This document shows positions 24,621 through 37,945 of a stretch of 64,000 nucleotides of DNA, piece by piece (the stretch's first letter is position 1; the number at the start of each line of letters is the position of its first letter). The stretch covers positions 16,675,079 to 16,739,078 of the forward strand of contig OZ038400.1 of the NCBI GenBank assembly GCA_964036045.1. Direction: 5' to 3'. This stretch comes from Eutreptiella sp. 'Long Island Sound 2002' (taxonomy: Eukaryota > Euglenozoa > Euglenophyceae > Eutreptiales > Eutreptiaceae). The translations under genes were made by a program, and so were the position numbers. The notes under the pieces were generated by a model, which saw only the letters and a program-made list of their open reading frames with translations, searched no databases and was not told the origin of the DNA.

Positions 24621-27600
24621 TTGGCCAAACTTGGCCTTCCTGCCCTGAATTTTGACGTATTATGCCTAGGCTGTGTGGCGGCTGTCCGGACCGTAGGGTG
24701 GTCAGTCTGGGGGCTTTTTGGTCAATGTTTGATTAAGCAAGTTGACTTTGATTCGGGGCTCGCCTATGTCTTACAGCAGTGGATACCGTTTTACCGGTGG
24801 TCCAAATCCCAATTGTATGGTGCATGGCGTACCCATGAACCTGATTCCATGCTTCCAAGCTTCAAAACTGCTACCTAGAGGGCAAATTGGAGGCCGGGAC
24901 CCTCTTTTTTGAAATCTTTGGGCCTGAAGGCCGCCAGGCCTTCAGCCGCCCGCCCGCCTTCGCCCACGCCTTAGCCGAAGCCAAAGGCGGAGGCCAACCC
25001 TTTAGACTCGCTACCCAGGGGGCTTGGCCAAACTTGGCCTTCCTGCCCTGTCTTTGGACGTATTATGCCTAGGCTGTGTGGCGGCTGTCCGGACCGTAGG
25101 GTGGTCAGTCTGGGGGCTTTTTGGTCAATATTTGATTAAGCAAGTTGACTTTGATTCGGGGCTCGCCTATGTCTTACAGCAGTGGATACCGTTTTACCGG
25201 TGGTCCAAATCCCAATTGTATGGTGCATGGCGTACCCATGAACCTGATTCCATGCTTCCAAGCTTCAAAACTGCTATCTAGAGGGCAAATTGGAGGCCGG
25301 GACCCTCTTTTTTGAAATCTTTGGGACTGAAGGCCGCCAGGCCTTCAGCCGCCCGCCCGCCTTCGCCCACGCCTTAGCCGAAGCCAAAGGCGGAGGCCAA
25401 CCCTTTAGACTCGCTACCCAGGGGGCTTGGCCAAACTTGGCCTTCCTGCCCTGAATTTTGACGTATTATGCCTAGGCTGTGTGGCGGCTGTCCGGACCGT
25501 AGGGTGGTCAGTCTGGGGGCTTTTTGGTCAATGTTTGATTAAGCAAGTTGACTTTGATTCGGGGCTCGCCTATGTCTTACAGCAGTGGATACCGTTTTAC
25601 CGGTGGTCCAAATCCCAATTGTATGGTGCATGGCGTACCCATGAACCTGATTCCATGCTTCCAAGCTTCAAAACTGCTACCTAGAGGGCAAATTGGAGGC
25701 CGGGACCCTCTTTTTTGAAATCTTTGGGCCTGAAGGCCGCCAGGCCTTCAGCCGCCCGCCCGCCTTCGCCCACGCCTTAGCCGAAGCCAAAGGCGGAGGC
25801 CAACCCTTTAGACTCGCTACCCAGGGGGCTTGGCCAAACTTGGCCTTCCTGCCCTGTCTTTGGACGTATTATGCCTAGGCTGTGTGGCGGCTGTCCGGAC
25901 CGTAGGGTGGTCAGTCTGGGGGCTTTTTGGTCAATGTTTGATTAAGCAAGTTGACTTTGATTCGGGGCTCGCCTATGTCTTACAGCAGTGGATACCGTTT
26001 TACCGGTGGTCCAAATCCCAATTGTATGGTGCATGGCGTACCCATGAACCTGATTCCATGCTTCCAAGCTTCAAAACTGCTATCTAGAGGGCAAATTGGA
26101 GGCCGGGACCCTCTTTTTTGAAATCTTTGGGCCTGAAGGCCGCCAGGCCTTCAGCCGCCCGCCCGCCTTCGCCCACGCCTTAGCCGAAGCCAAAGGCGGA
26201 GGCCAACCCTTTAGACTCGCTACCCAGGGGGCTTGGCCAAACTTGGCCTTCCTGCCCTGAATTTGGACGTATTATGCCTAGGCTGTGTGGCGGCTGTCCG
26301 GACCGTAGGGTGGTCAGTCTGGGGGCTTTTTGGTCAATGTTTGATTAAGCAAGTTGACTTTGATTCGGGGCTCGCCTATGTCTTACAGCAGTGGATACCG
26401 TTTTACCGGTGGTCCAAATCCCAATTGTATGGTGCATGGCGTACCCATGAACCTGATTCCATGCTTCCAAGCTTCAAAACTGCTATCTAGAGGGCAAATT
26501 GGAGGCCGGGACCCTCTTTTTTGAAATCTTTGGGCCTGAAGGCCGCCAGGCCTTCAGCCGCCCGCCCGCCTTCGCCCACGCCTTAGCCGAAGCCAAAGGC
26601 GGAGGCCAACCCTTTAGACTCGCTACCCAGGGGGCTTGGCCAAACTTGGCCTTCCTGCCCTGAATTTTGACGTATTATGCCTAGGCTGTGTGGCGGCTGT
26701 CCGGACCGTAGGGTGGTCAGTCTGGGGGCTTTTTGGTCAATGTTTGATTAAGCAAGTTGACTTTGATTCGGGGCTCGCCTATGTCTTACAGCAGTGGATA
26801 CCGTTTTACCGGTGGTCCAAATCCCAATTGTATGGTGCATGGCGTACCCATGAACCTGATTCCATGCTTCCAAGCTTCAAAACTGCTACCTAGAGGGCAA
26901 ATTGGAGGCCGGCACCCTCTTTTTTGAAATCTTTGGGCCTGAAGGCCGCCAGGCCTTCAGCCGCCCGCCCGCCTTCGCCCACGCCTTAGCCGAAGCCAAA
27001 GGCGGAGGCCAACCCTTTAGACTCGCTACCCAGGGGGCTTGGCCAAACTTGGCCTTCCTGCCCTGTCTTTGGACGTATTATGCCTAGGCTGTGTGGCGGC
27101 TGTCCGGACCGTAGGGTGGTCAGTCTGGGGGCTTTTTGGCCAATGTTTGATTAAGCAAGTTGACTTTGATTCGGGGCTCGCCTATGTCTTACAGCAGTGG
27201 ATACCGTTTTACCGGTGGTCCAAATCCCAATTGTATGGTGCATGGCGTACCCATGAACCTGATTCCATGCTTCCAAGCTTCAAAACTGCTATCTAGAGGG
27301 CAAATTCGAGGCCGGGACCCTCTTTTTTGAAATCTCTAGGCCTGAAGGCCGCCAAGCCTTCAGCCGCCCGCCCGCCTTCGCCCACGCCTTAGCCGAAGCC
27401 AAAGGCGGAGGCCAACCCTTTAGACTCGCTACCCAGGGGGCTTGGCCAAACTTGGCCTTCCTGCCCTGAATTTTGACGTATTATGCCTAGGCTGTGTGGC
27501 GGCTGTCCGGACCGTAGGGTGGTCAGTCTGGGGGCTTTTTGGTCAATGTTTGATTAAGCAAGTTGACTTTGATTCGGGGCTCGCCTATGTCTTACAGCAG

Positions 27601-27844
27601 TGGATACCGTTTTACCGGTGGTCCAAATCCCAATTGTATGGTGCATGGCGTACCCATGAACCTGATTCCATGCTTCCAAGCTTCAAAACTGCTATCTAGA
27701 GGGCAAATTGGAGGCCGGGACCCTCTTTTTTGAAATCTTTGGGCCTGAAGGCCGCCAGGCCTTCAGCCGCCCGCCCGCCTTCGCCCACGCCTTAGCCGAA
27801 GCCAAAGGCGGAGGCCAACCCTTTAGACTCGCTACCCAGGGGGC

Positions 27845-30800
27845 TTGGCCAAACTTGGCCTTCCTGCCCTGAATTTTGACGTATTATGCCTAGGCTGTGT
27901 GGCGGCTGTCCGGACCGTAGGGTGGTCAGTCTGGGGGCTTTTTGGTCAATGTTTGATTAAGCAAGTTGACTTTGATTCGGGGCTCGCCTATGTCTTACAG
28001 CAGTGGATACCGTTTTACCGGTGGTCCAAATCCCAATTGTATGGTGCATGGCGTACCCATGAACCTGATTCCATGCTTCCAAGCTTCAAAACTGCTACCT
28101 AGAGGGCAAATTGGAGGCCGGCACCCTCTTTTTTGAAATCTTTGGGCCTGAAGGCCGCCAGGCCTTCAGCCGCCCGCCCGCCTTCGCCCACGCCTTAGCC
28201 GAAGCCAAAGGCGGAGGCCAACCCTTTAGACTCGCTACCCAGGGGGCTTGGCCAAACTTGGCCTTCCTGCCCTGTCTTTGGACGTATTATGCCTAGGCTG
28301 TGTGGCGGCTGTCCGGACCGTAGGGTGGTCAGTCTGGGGGCTTTTTGGCCAATGTTTGATTAAGCAAGTTGACTTTGATTCGGGGCTCGCCTATGTCTTA
28401 CAGCAGTGGATACCGTTTTACCGGTGGTCCAAATCCCAATTGTATGGTGCATGGCGTACCCATGAACCTGATTCCATGCTTCCAAGCTTCAAAATTGCTA
28501 TCTAGAGGGCAAATTGGAGGCCGGGACCCTCTTTTTTGAAATCTCTGGGCCTGAAGGCCGCCAGGCCTTCAGCCGCCCGCCCGCCTTCGCCCACGCCTTA
28601 GCCGAAGCCAAAGGCGGAGGCCAACCCTTTAGACTCGCTACCCAGGGGGCTTGGCCTAACTTGGCCTTCCTGCCCTGAATTTTGACGTATTATGCCTAGG
28701 CTGTGTGGCGGCTGTCCGGACCGTAGGGTGGTCAGTCTGGGGGCTTTTTGGTCAATGTTTGATTAAGCAAGTTGACTTTGATTCGGGGCTCGCCTATGTC
28801 TTACAGCAGTGGATACCGTTTTACCGGTGGTCCAAATCCCAATTGTATGGTGCATGGCGTACCCATGAACCTGATTCCATGCTTCCAAGCTTCAAAACTG
28901 CTACCTAGAGGGCAAATTGGAGGCCGGCACCCTCTTTTTTGAAATCTTTGGGCCTGAAGGCCGCCAGGCCTTCAGCCGCCCGCCCGCCTTCGCCCACGCC
29001 TTAGCCGAAGCCAAAGGCGGAGGCCAACCCTTTAGACTCGCTACCCAGGGGGCTTGGCCAAACTTGGCCTTCCTGCCCTGTCTTTGGACGTATTATGCCT
29101 AGGCTGTGTGGCGGCTGTCCGGACCGTAGGGTGGTCAGTCTGGGGGCTTTTTGGCCAATGTTTGATTAAGCAAGTTGACTTTGATTCGGGGCTCGCCTAT
29201 GTCTTACAGCAGTGGATACCGTTTTACCGGTGGTCCAAATCCCAATTGTATGGTGCATGGCGTACCCATGAACCTGATTCCATGCTTCCAAGCTTCAAAA
29301 TTGCTATCTAGAGGGCAAATTGGAGGCCGGGACCCTCTTTTTTGAAATCTCTGGGCCTGAAGGCCGCCAGGCCTTCAGCCGCCCGCCCGCCTTCGCCCAC
29401 GCCTTAGCCGAAGCCAAAGGCGGAGGCCAACCCTTTAGACTCGCTACCCAGGGGGCTTGGCCAAACTTGGCCTTCCTGCCCTGAATTTTGACGTATTATG
29501 CCTAGGCTGTGTGGCGGCTGTCCGGACCGTAGGGTGGTCAGTCTGGGGGCTTTTTGGTCAATGTTTGATTAAGCAAGTTGACTTTGATTCGGGGCTCGCC
29601 TATGTCTTACAGCACGGGTTACCGTTTTACCGGTGGTCCAAATCCCAATTGTATGGTGCATGGCGTACCCATGAACCTGATTCCATGCTTCCAAGCTTCA
29701 AAACTGCTACCTAGAGGGCAAATTGGAGGCCGGCACCCTCTTTTTTGAAATCTTTGGGCCTGAAGGCCGCCAGGCCTTCAGCCGCCCGCCCGCCTTCGCC
29801 CACGCCTTAGCCGAAGCCAAAGGCGGAGGCCAACCCTTTAGACTCGCTACCCAGGGGGCTTGGCCAAACTTGGCCTTCCTGCCCTGTCTTTGGACGTATT
29901 ATGCCTAGGCTGTGTGGCGGCTGTCCGGACCGTAGGGTGGTCAGTCTGGGGGCTTTTTGGCCAATGTTTGATTAAGCAAGTTGACTTTGATTCGGGGCTC
30001 GCCTATGTCTTACAGCAGTGGATACCGTTTTACCGGTGGTCCAAATCCCAATTGTATGGTGCATGGCGTACCCATGAACCTGATTCCATGCTTCCAAGCT
30101 TCAAAACTGCTATCTAGAGGGCAAATTCGAGGCCGGGACCCTCTTTTTTGAAATCTCTGGGCCTGAAGGCCGCCAGGCCTTCAGCCGCCCGCCCGCCTTC
30201 GCCCACGCCTTAGCCGAAGCCAAAGGCGGAGGCCAACCCTTTAGACTCGCTACCCAGGGGGCTTGGCCAAACTTGGCCTTCCTGCCCTGAATTTTGACGT
30301 ATTATGCCTAGGCTGTGTGGCGGCTGTCCGGACCGTAGGGTGGTCAGTCTGGGGGCTTTTTGGTCAATGTTTGATTAAGCAAGTTGACTTTGATTCGGGG
30401 CTCGCCTATGTCTTACAGCAGTGGATACCGTTTTACCGGTGGTCCAAATCCCAATTGTATGGTGCATGGCGTACCCATGAACCTGATTCCATGCTTCCAA
30501 GCTTCAAAACTGCTACCTAGAGGGCAAATTGGAGGCCGGGACCCTCTTTTTTGAAATCTTTGGGCCTGAAGGCCGCCAGGCCTTCAGCCGCCCGCCCGCC
30601 TTCGCCCACGCCTTAGCCGAAGCCAAAGGCGGAGGCCAACCCTTTAGACTCGCTACCCAGGGGGCTTGGCCAAACTTGGCCTTCCTGCCCTGTCTTTGGA
30701 CGTATTATGCCTAGGCTGTGTGGCGGCTGTCCGGACCGTAGGGTGGTCAGTCTGGGGGCTTTTTGGCCAATGTTTGATTAAGCAAGTTGACTTTGATTCG

Positions 30801-31069
30801 GGGCTCGCCTATGTCTTACAGCAGTGGATACCGTTTTACCGGTGGTCCAAATCCCAATTGTATGGTGCATGGCGTACCCATGAACCTGATTCCATGCTTC
30901 CAAGCTTCAAAACTGCTATCTAGAGGGCAAATTCGAGGCCGGGACCCTCTTTTTTGAAATCTTTGGGCCTGAAGGCCGCCAGGCCTTCAGCCGCCCGCCC
31001 GCCTTCGCCCACGCCTTAGCCGAAGCCAAAGGCGGAGGCCAACCCTTTAGAGTCGCTACCCAGTGGGGT
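27845..31069. repeat. 806-bp dimeric block (AATTTTG / GTCTTTGG types)
   Basis: Four dimers alternate an AATTTTG unit ending GCTACCTAG with a GTCTTTGG unit carrying TTTTGGCCAATG. Units begin at 27845, 28248, 28651, 29054, 29457, 29860, 30263 and 30666. The unit at 28651 has GGCCTAAC, which puts a stop codon at the start of the open frame. The last unit is 404 bp because CAGGGGGCTTGG becomes CAGTGGGGTTTGG at the next boundary. Confidence 0.75.
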
Positions 31070-34000
31070 TTGGCCAAAAATGGCCTTCCTGCCCTGTCTT
31101 TGGACGTATTATGCCTAGCCTGTGTGGCGGCTGTCCGGACCGTAGGGTGGTCAGTCTGGGGGCTTTTTGGTCAATGTTTGATTAAGCAAGTTGACTTTGA
31201 TTCGGGGCTCGCCTATGTCTTACAGCAGTGGATACCGTTTTACCGGTGGTCCGAATACCAATTGTATGGTGCATGGCGTACCCATGAACCTGATTCCATG
31301 CTTCCAAGCTTCAAAACTGCTATCTAGAGGGCAAATTGGAGGCCGGGGCCCTCTTTTTTGAAATCTTTGGGACTGAAGGCCGCCAAGCCTTCAGCCCCCC
31401 ACCCGCCCGCCTTCGCCCACGCCTTAGCCGAAGCCAAAGGCGGAGGCCAACCCTTTAGAGTCGCTACCCAGGGGGCTTGGCCAAACTTGGCCTTCCTGCC
31501 CTGTCTTTGGACGTATTATGCCTAGCCTGTGTGGCGGCTGTCCGGACCGTAGGGTGGTCAGTCTGGGGGCTTTTTGGTCAATGTTTGATTAAGCAAGTTG
31601 ACTTTGATTCGGGGCTCGCCTATGTCTTACAGCAGTGGATACCGTTTTACCGGTGGTCCAAATCCCAATTGTATGGTGCATGGCGTACCCATGAACCTGA
31701 TTCCATGCTTCCAAGCTTCAAAACTGCTATCTAGAGGGCAAATTGGAGGCCGGGACCCTCTTTTTTGAAATCTTTGGGACTGAAGGCCGCCAGGCCTTCA
31801 GCCCCCCACCCGCCCGCCTTCGCCCACGCCTTAGCCGAAGCCAAAGGCGGAGGCCAACCCTTTAGAGTCGCTACCCAGGGGGCTTGGCCAAAAATGGCCT
31901 TCCTGCCCTGTCTTTGGACGTATTATGCCTAGCCTGTGTGGCGGCTAACCGGACCGTAGGGTGGTCAGTCTGGGGGCTTTTTGGTCAATGTTTGATTAAG
32001 CAAGTTGACTTTGATTCGGGGCTCGCCTATGTCTTACAGCAGTGGATACCGTTTTACCGGTGGTCCAAATCCCAATTGTATGGTGCATGGCGTACCCATG
32101 AACCTGATTCCATGCTTCCAAGCTTCAAAACTGCTATCTAGAGGGCAAATTGGAGGCCGGGACCCTCTTTTTTGAAATCTTTGGGACTGAAGGCCGCCAG
32201 GCCTTCAGCCCCCCACCCGCCCGCCTTCGCCCACGCCTTAGCCGAAGCCAAAGGCGGAGGCCAACCCTTTAGAGTCGCTACCCAGGGGGCTTGGCCAAAA
32301 ATGGCCTTCCTGCCCTGTCTTTGGACGTATTATGCCTAGCCTGTGTGGCGGCTAACCGGACCGTAGGGTGGTCAGTCTGGGGGCTTTTTGGTCAATGTTT
32401 GATTAAGCAAGTTGACTTTGATTCGGGGCTCGCCTATGTCTTACAGCAGTGGATACCGTTTTACCGGTGGTCCAAATCCCAATTGTATGGTGCATGGCGT
32501 ACCCATGAACCTGATTCCATGCTTCCAAGCTTCAAAACTGCTATCTAGAGGGCAAATTGGAGGCCGGGACCCTCTTTTTTGAAATCTTTGGGGCTGAAGG
32601 CCGCCAGGCCTTCAGCCGCCCGCCCGCCTTCGCCCACGCCTTAGCCGAAGCCAAAGGCGGAGGCCAACCCTTTAGACTCGCTACCCAGGGGGCTTGGCCA
32701 AACTTGGCCTTCCTGCCCTGTCTTTGGACGTATTATGCCTAGGCTGTGTGGCGGCTGTCCGGACCGTAGGGTGGTCAGTCTGGGGGCTTTTTGGCCAATG
32801 TTTGATTAAGCAAGTTGACTTTGATTCGGGGCTCGCCTATGTCTTACAGCAGTGGATACCGTTTTACCGGTGGTCCGAATACCAATTGTATGGTGCATGG
32901 CGTACCCATGAACCTGATTCCATGCTTCCAAGCTTCAAAACTGCTATCTAGAGGGCAAATTGGAGGCCGGGACCCTCTTTTTTGAAATCTTTGGGGCTGA
33001 AGGCCGCCAGGCCTTCAGCCGCCCGCCCGCCTTCGCCCACGCCTTAGCCGAAGCCAAAGGCGGAGGCCAACCCTTTAGAGTCGCTACCCAGGGGGCTTGG
33101 CCAAACTTGGCCTTCCTGCCCTGAATTTTGACGTATTATGCCTAGGCTGTGTGGCGGCTGTCCGGACCGTAGGGTGGTCAGTCTGGGGGCTTTTTGGTCA
33201 ATGTTTGATTAAGCAAGTTGACTTTGATTCGGGGCTCGCCTATGTCTTACAGCAGTGGATACCGTTTTACCGGTGGTCGAAATCCCAATTGTATGGTGCA
33301 TGGCGTACCCATGAACCTGATTCCATGCTTCCAAGCTTCAAAACTGCTACCTAGAGGGCAAATTGGAGGCCGGGACCCTCTTTTTTGAAATCTTTGGGCC
33401 TGAAGGCCGCCAGGCCTTCAGCCGCCCGCCCGCCTTCGCCCACGCCTTAGCCGAAGCCAAAGGCGGAGGCCAACCCTTTAGACTCGCTACCCAGGGGGCT
33501 TGGCCAAACTTGGCCTTCCTGCCCTGTCTTTGGACGTATTATGCCTAGGCTGTGTGGCGGCTGTCCGGACCGTAGGGTGGTCAGTCTGGGGGCTTTTTGG
33601 CCAATGTTTGATTAAGCAAGTTGACTTTGATTCGGGGCTCGCCTATGTCTTACAGCAGTGGATACCGTTTTACCGGTGGTCCAAATCCCAATTGTATGGT
33701 GCATGGCGTACCCATGAACCTGATTCCATGCTTCCAAGCTTCAAAACTGCTATCTAGAGGGCAAATTCGAGGCCGGGACCCTCTTTTTTGAAATCTTTGG
33801 GCCTGAAGGCCGCCAGGCCTTCAGCCGCCCGCCCGCCTTCGCCCACGCCTTAGCCGAAGCCAAAGGCGGAGGCCAACCCTTTAGAGTCGCTACCCAGTGG
33901 GGTTTGGCCAAAAATGGCCTTCCTGCCCTGTCTTTGGACGTATTATGCCTAGCCTGTGTGGCGGCTGTCCGGACCGTAGGGTGGTCAGTCTGGGGGCTTT

Positions 34001-36737
34001 TTGGTCAATGTTTGATTAAGCAAGTTGACTTTGATTCGGGGCTCGCCTATGTCTTACAGCAGTGGATACCGTTTTACCGGTGGTCCGAATACCAATTGTA
34101 TGGTGCATGGCGTACCCATGAACCTGATTCCATGCTTCCAAGCTTCAAAACTGCTATCTAGAGGGCAAATTGGAGGCCGGGGCCCTCTTTTTTGAAATCT
34201 TTGGGACTGAAGGCCGCCAAGCCTTCAGCCCCCCACCCGCCCGCCTTCGCCCACGCCTTAGCCGAAGCCAAAGGCGGAGGCCAACCCTTTAGAGTCGCTA
34301 CCCAGGGGGCTTGGCCAAACTTGGCCTTCCTGCCCTGTCTTTGGACGTATTATGCCTAGCCTGTGTGGCGGCTGTCCGGACCGTAGGGTGGTCAGTCTGG
34401 GGGCTTTTTGGTCAATGTTTGATTAAGCAAGTTGACTTTGATTCGGGGCTCGCCTATGTCTTACAGCAGTGGATACCGTTTTACCGGTGGTCCAAATCCC
34501 AATTGTATGGTGCATGGCGTACCCATGAACCTGATTCCATGCTTCCAAGCTTCAAAACTGCTATCTAGAGGGCAAATTGGAGGCCGGGACCCTCTTTTTT
34601 GAAATCTTTGGGACTGAAGGCCGCCAGGCCTTCAGCCCCCCACCCGCCCGCCTTCGCCCACGCCTTAGCCGAAGCCAAAGGCGGAGGCCAACCCTTTAGA
34701 GTCGCTACCCAGGGGGCTTGGCCAAAAATGGCCTTCCTGCCCTGTCTTTGGACGTATTATGCCTAGCCTGTGTGGCGGCTAACCGGACCGTAGGGTGGTC
34801 AGTCTGGGGGCTTTTTGGTCAATGTTTGATTAAGCAAGTTGACTTTGATTCGGGGCTCGCCTATGTCTTACAGCAGTGGATACCGTTTTACCGGTGGTCC
34901 AAATCCCAATTGTATGGTGCATGGCGTACCCATGAACCTGATTCCATGCTTCCAAGCTTCAAAACTGCTATCTAGAGGGCAAATTGGAGGCCGGGACCCT
35001 CTTTTTTGAAATCTTTGGGACTGAAGGCCGCCAGGCCTTCAGCCCCCCACCCGCCCGCCTTCGCCCACGCCTTAGCCGAAGCCAAAGGCGGAGGCCAACC
35101 CTTTAGAGTCGCTACCCAGGGGGCTTGGCCAAAAATGGCCTTCCTGCCCTGTCTTTGGACGTATTATGCCTAGCCTGTGTGGCGGCTAACCGGACCGTAG
35201 GGTGGTCAGTCTGGGGGCTTTTTGGTCAATGTTTGATTAAGCAAGTTGACTTTGATTCGGGGCTCGCCTATGTCTTACAGCAGTGGATACCGTTTTACCG
35301 GTGGTCCAAATCCCAATTGTATGGTGCATGGCGTACCCATGAACCTGATTCCATGCTTCCAAGCTTCAAAACTGCTATCTAGAGGGCAAATTGGAGGCCG
35401 GGACCCTCTTTTTTGAAATCTTTGGGGCTGAAGGCCGCCAGGCCTTCAGCCGCCCGCCCGCCTTCGCCCACGCCTTAGCCGAAGCCAAAGGCGGAGGCCA
35501 ACCCTTTAGACTCGCTACCCAGGGGGCTTGGCCAAACTTGGCCTTCCTGCCCTGTCTTTGGACGTATTATGCCTAGGCTGTGTGGCGGCTGTCCGGACCG
35601 TAGGGTGGTCAGTCTGGGGGCTTTTTGGCCAATGTTTGATTAAGCAAGTTGACTTTGATTCGGGGCTCGCCTATGTCTTACAGCAGTGGATACCGTTTTA
35701 CCGGTGGTCCGAATACCAATTGTATGGTGCATGGCGTACCCATGAACCTGATTCCATGCTTCCAAGCTTCAAAACTGCTATCTAGAGGGCAAATTGGAGG
35801 CCGGGACCCTCTTTTTTGAAATCTTTGGGGCTGAAGGCCGCCAGGCCTTCAGCCGCCCGCCCGCCTTCGCCCACGCCTTAGCCGAAGCCAAAGGCGGAGG
35901 CCAACCCTTTAGAGTCGCTACCCAGGGGGCTTGGCCAAACTTGGCCTTCCTGCCCTGAATTTTGACGTATTATGCCTAGGCTGTGTGGCGGCTGTCCGGA
36001 CCGTAGGGTGGTCAGTCTGGGGGCTTTTTGGTCAATGTTTGATTAAGCAAGTTGACTTTGATTCGGGGCTCGCCTATGTCTTACAGCAGTGGATACCGTT
36101 TTACCGGTGGTCGAAATCCCAATTGTATGGTGCATGGCGTACCCATGAACCTGATTCCATGCTTCCAAGCTTCAAAACTGCTACCTAGAGGGCAAATTGG
36201 AGGCCGGGACCCTCTTTTTTGAAATCTTTGGGCCTGAAGGCCGCCAGGCCTTCAGCCGCCCGCCCGCCTTCGCCCACGCCTTAGCCGAAGCCAAAGGCGG
36301 AGGCCAACCCTTTAGACTCGCTACCCAGGGGGCTTGGCCAAACTTGGCCTTCCTGCCCTGTCTTTGGACGTATTATGCCTAGGCTGTGTGGCGGCTGTCC
36401 GGACCGTAGGGTGGTCAGTCTGGGGGCTTTTTGGCCAATGTTTGATTAAGCAAGTTGACTTTGATTCGGGGCTCGCCTATGTCTTACAGCAGTGGATACC
36501 GTTTTACCGGTGGTCCGAATACCAATTGTATGGTGCATGGCGTACCCATGAACCTGATTCCATGCTTCCAAGCTTCAAAACTGCTATCTAGAGGGCAAAT
36601 TGGAGGCCGGGGCCCTCTTTTTTGAAATCTTTGGGACTGAAGGCCGCCAAGCCTTCAGCCCCCCACCCGCCCGCCTTCGCCCACGCCTTAGCCGAAGCCA
36701 AAGGCGGAGGCCAACCCTTTAGAGTCGCTACCCAGGG
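31070..36737. repeat. 2834-bp seven-unit higher-order repeat, two copies
   Basis: Units starting at 31070, 31477, 31884, 32291, 32694, 33097 and 33500 are followed by a near-perfect second series at 33904, 34311, 34718, 35125, 35528, 35931 and 36334. Every pair is 2834 bp apart. Shared private markers include GGCTAACC in units three and four and TCCGAATACC in units one and five. The seventh units differ in their second half: the later one has TCCGAATACC and a 407-bp tail. Confidence 0.9.
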
Positions 36738-37538
36738 GGCTTGGCCAAAAATGGCCTTCCTGCCCTGTCTTTGGACGTATTATGCCTAGCCTGTGTGGCG
36801 GCTAACCGGACCGTAGGGTGGTCAGTCTGGGGGCTTTTTGGTCAATGTTTGATTAAGCAAGTTGACTTTGATTCGGGGCTCGCCTATGTCTTACAGCAGT
36901 GGATACCGTTTTACCGGTGGTCCAAATCCCAATTGTATGGTGCATGGCGTACCCATGAACCTGATTCCATGCTTCCAAGCTTCAAAACTGCTATCTAGAG
37001 GGCAAATTGGAGGCCGGGACCCTCTTTTTTGAAATCTTTGGGCCTGAAGGCCGCCAGGCCTTCAGCCGCCCGCCCGCCTTCGCCCACGCCTTAGCCGAAG
37101 CCAAAGGCGGAGGCCAACCCTTTAGAGTCGCTACCCAGTGGGGTTTGGCCAAAAATGGCCTTCCTGCCCTGTCTTTGGACGTATTATGCCTAGCCTGTGT
37201 GGCGGCTGTCCGGACCGTAGGGTGGTCAGTCTGGGGGCTTTTTGGTCAATGTTTGATTAAGCAAGTTGACTTTGATTCGGGGCTCGCCTATGTCTTACAG
37301 CAGTGGATACCGTTTTACCGGTGGTCCGAATCCCAATTGTATGGTGCATGGCGTACCCATGAACCTGATTCCATGCTTCCAAGCTTCAAAACTGCTATCT
37401 AGAGGGCAAATTGGAGGCCGGGGCCCTCTTTTTTGAAATCTTTGGGACTGGAGGCCGCCAAGCCTTCAGCCCCCCACCCGCCCGCCTTCGCCCACGCCTT
37501 AGCCGAAGCCAAAGGCGGAGGCCAACCCTTTAGAGTCG

Positions 37539-37945
37539 CTACCCAAACTTGGCCTTCCTGCCCTGTCTTTGGACGTATTATGCCTAGCCTGTGTGGCGGC
37601 TGTCCGGACCGTAGGGTGGTCAGTCTGGGGGCTTTTTGGTCAATGTTTGATAAAGCAAGTTGACTTTGATTCGGGGCTCGCCTATGTCTTACAGCAGTGG
37701 ATACCGTTTTACCGGTGGTCCAAATCCCAATTGTATGGTGCATGGCGTACCCATGAACCTGATTCCATGCTTCCAAGCTTCAAAACTGCTATCTAGAGGG
37801 CAAATTGGAGGCCGGGACCCTCTTTTTTGAAATCTTTGGGCCTGAAGGCCGCCAGGCCTTCAGCCCCCCACCCGCCCGCCTTCGCCCACGCCTTAGCCGA
37901 AGCCAAAGGCGGAGGCCAACCCTTTAGACTCGCTACCCAGGGGGC
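37539..37945. repeat. Satellite unit with a 13-bp deletion at its head
   Basis: At about 37545 the usual CCCAGGGGGCTTGGCC-AAAC junction is shortened to CCCAAAC, a loss of 13 bp. This sets the spacing from the previous unit (37145) at 394 bp instead of 407. The same unit also has GATAAAGC instead of GATTAAGC, a change shared with the unit at 41184, which keeps the 13 bp. Confidence 0.8.
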
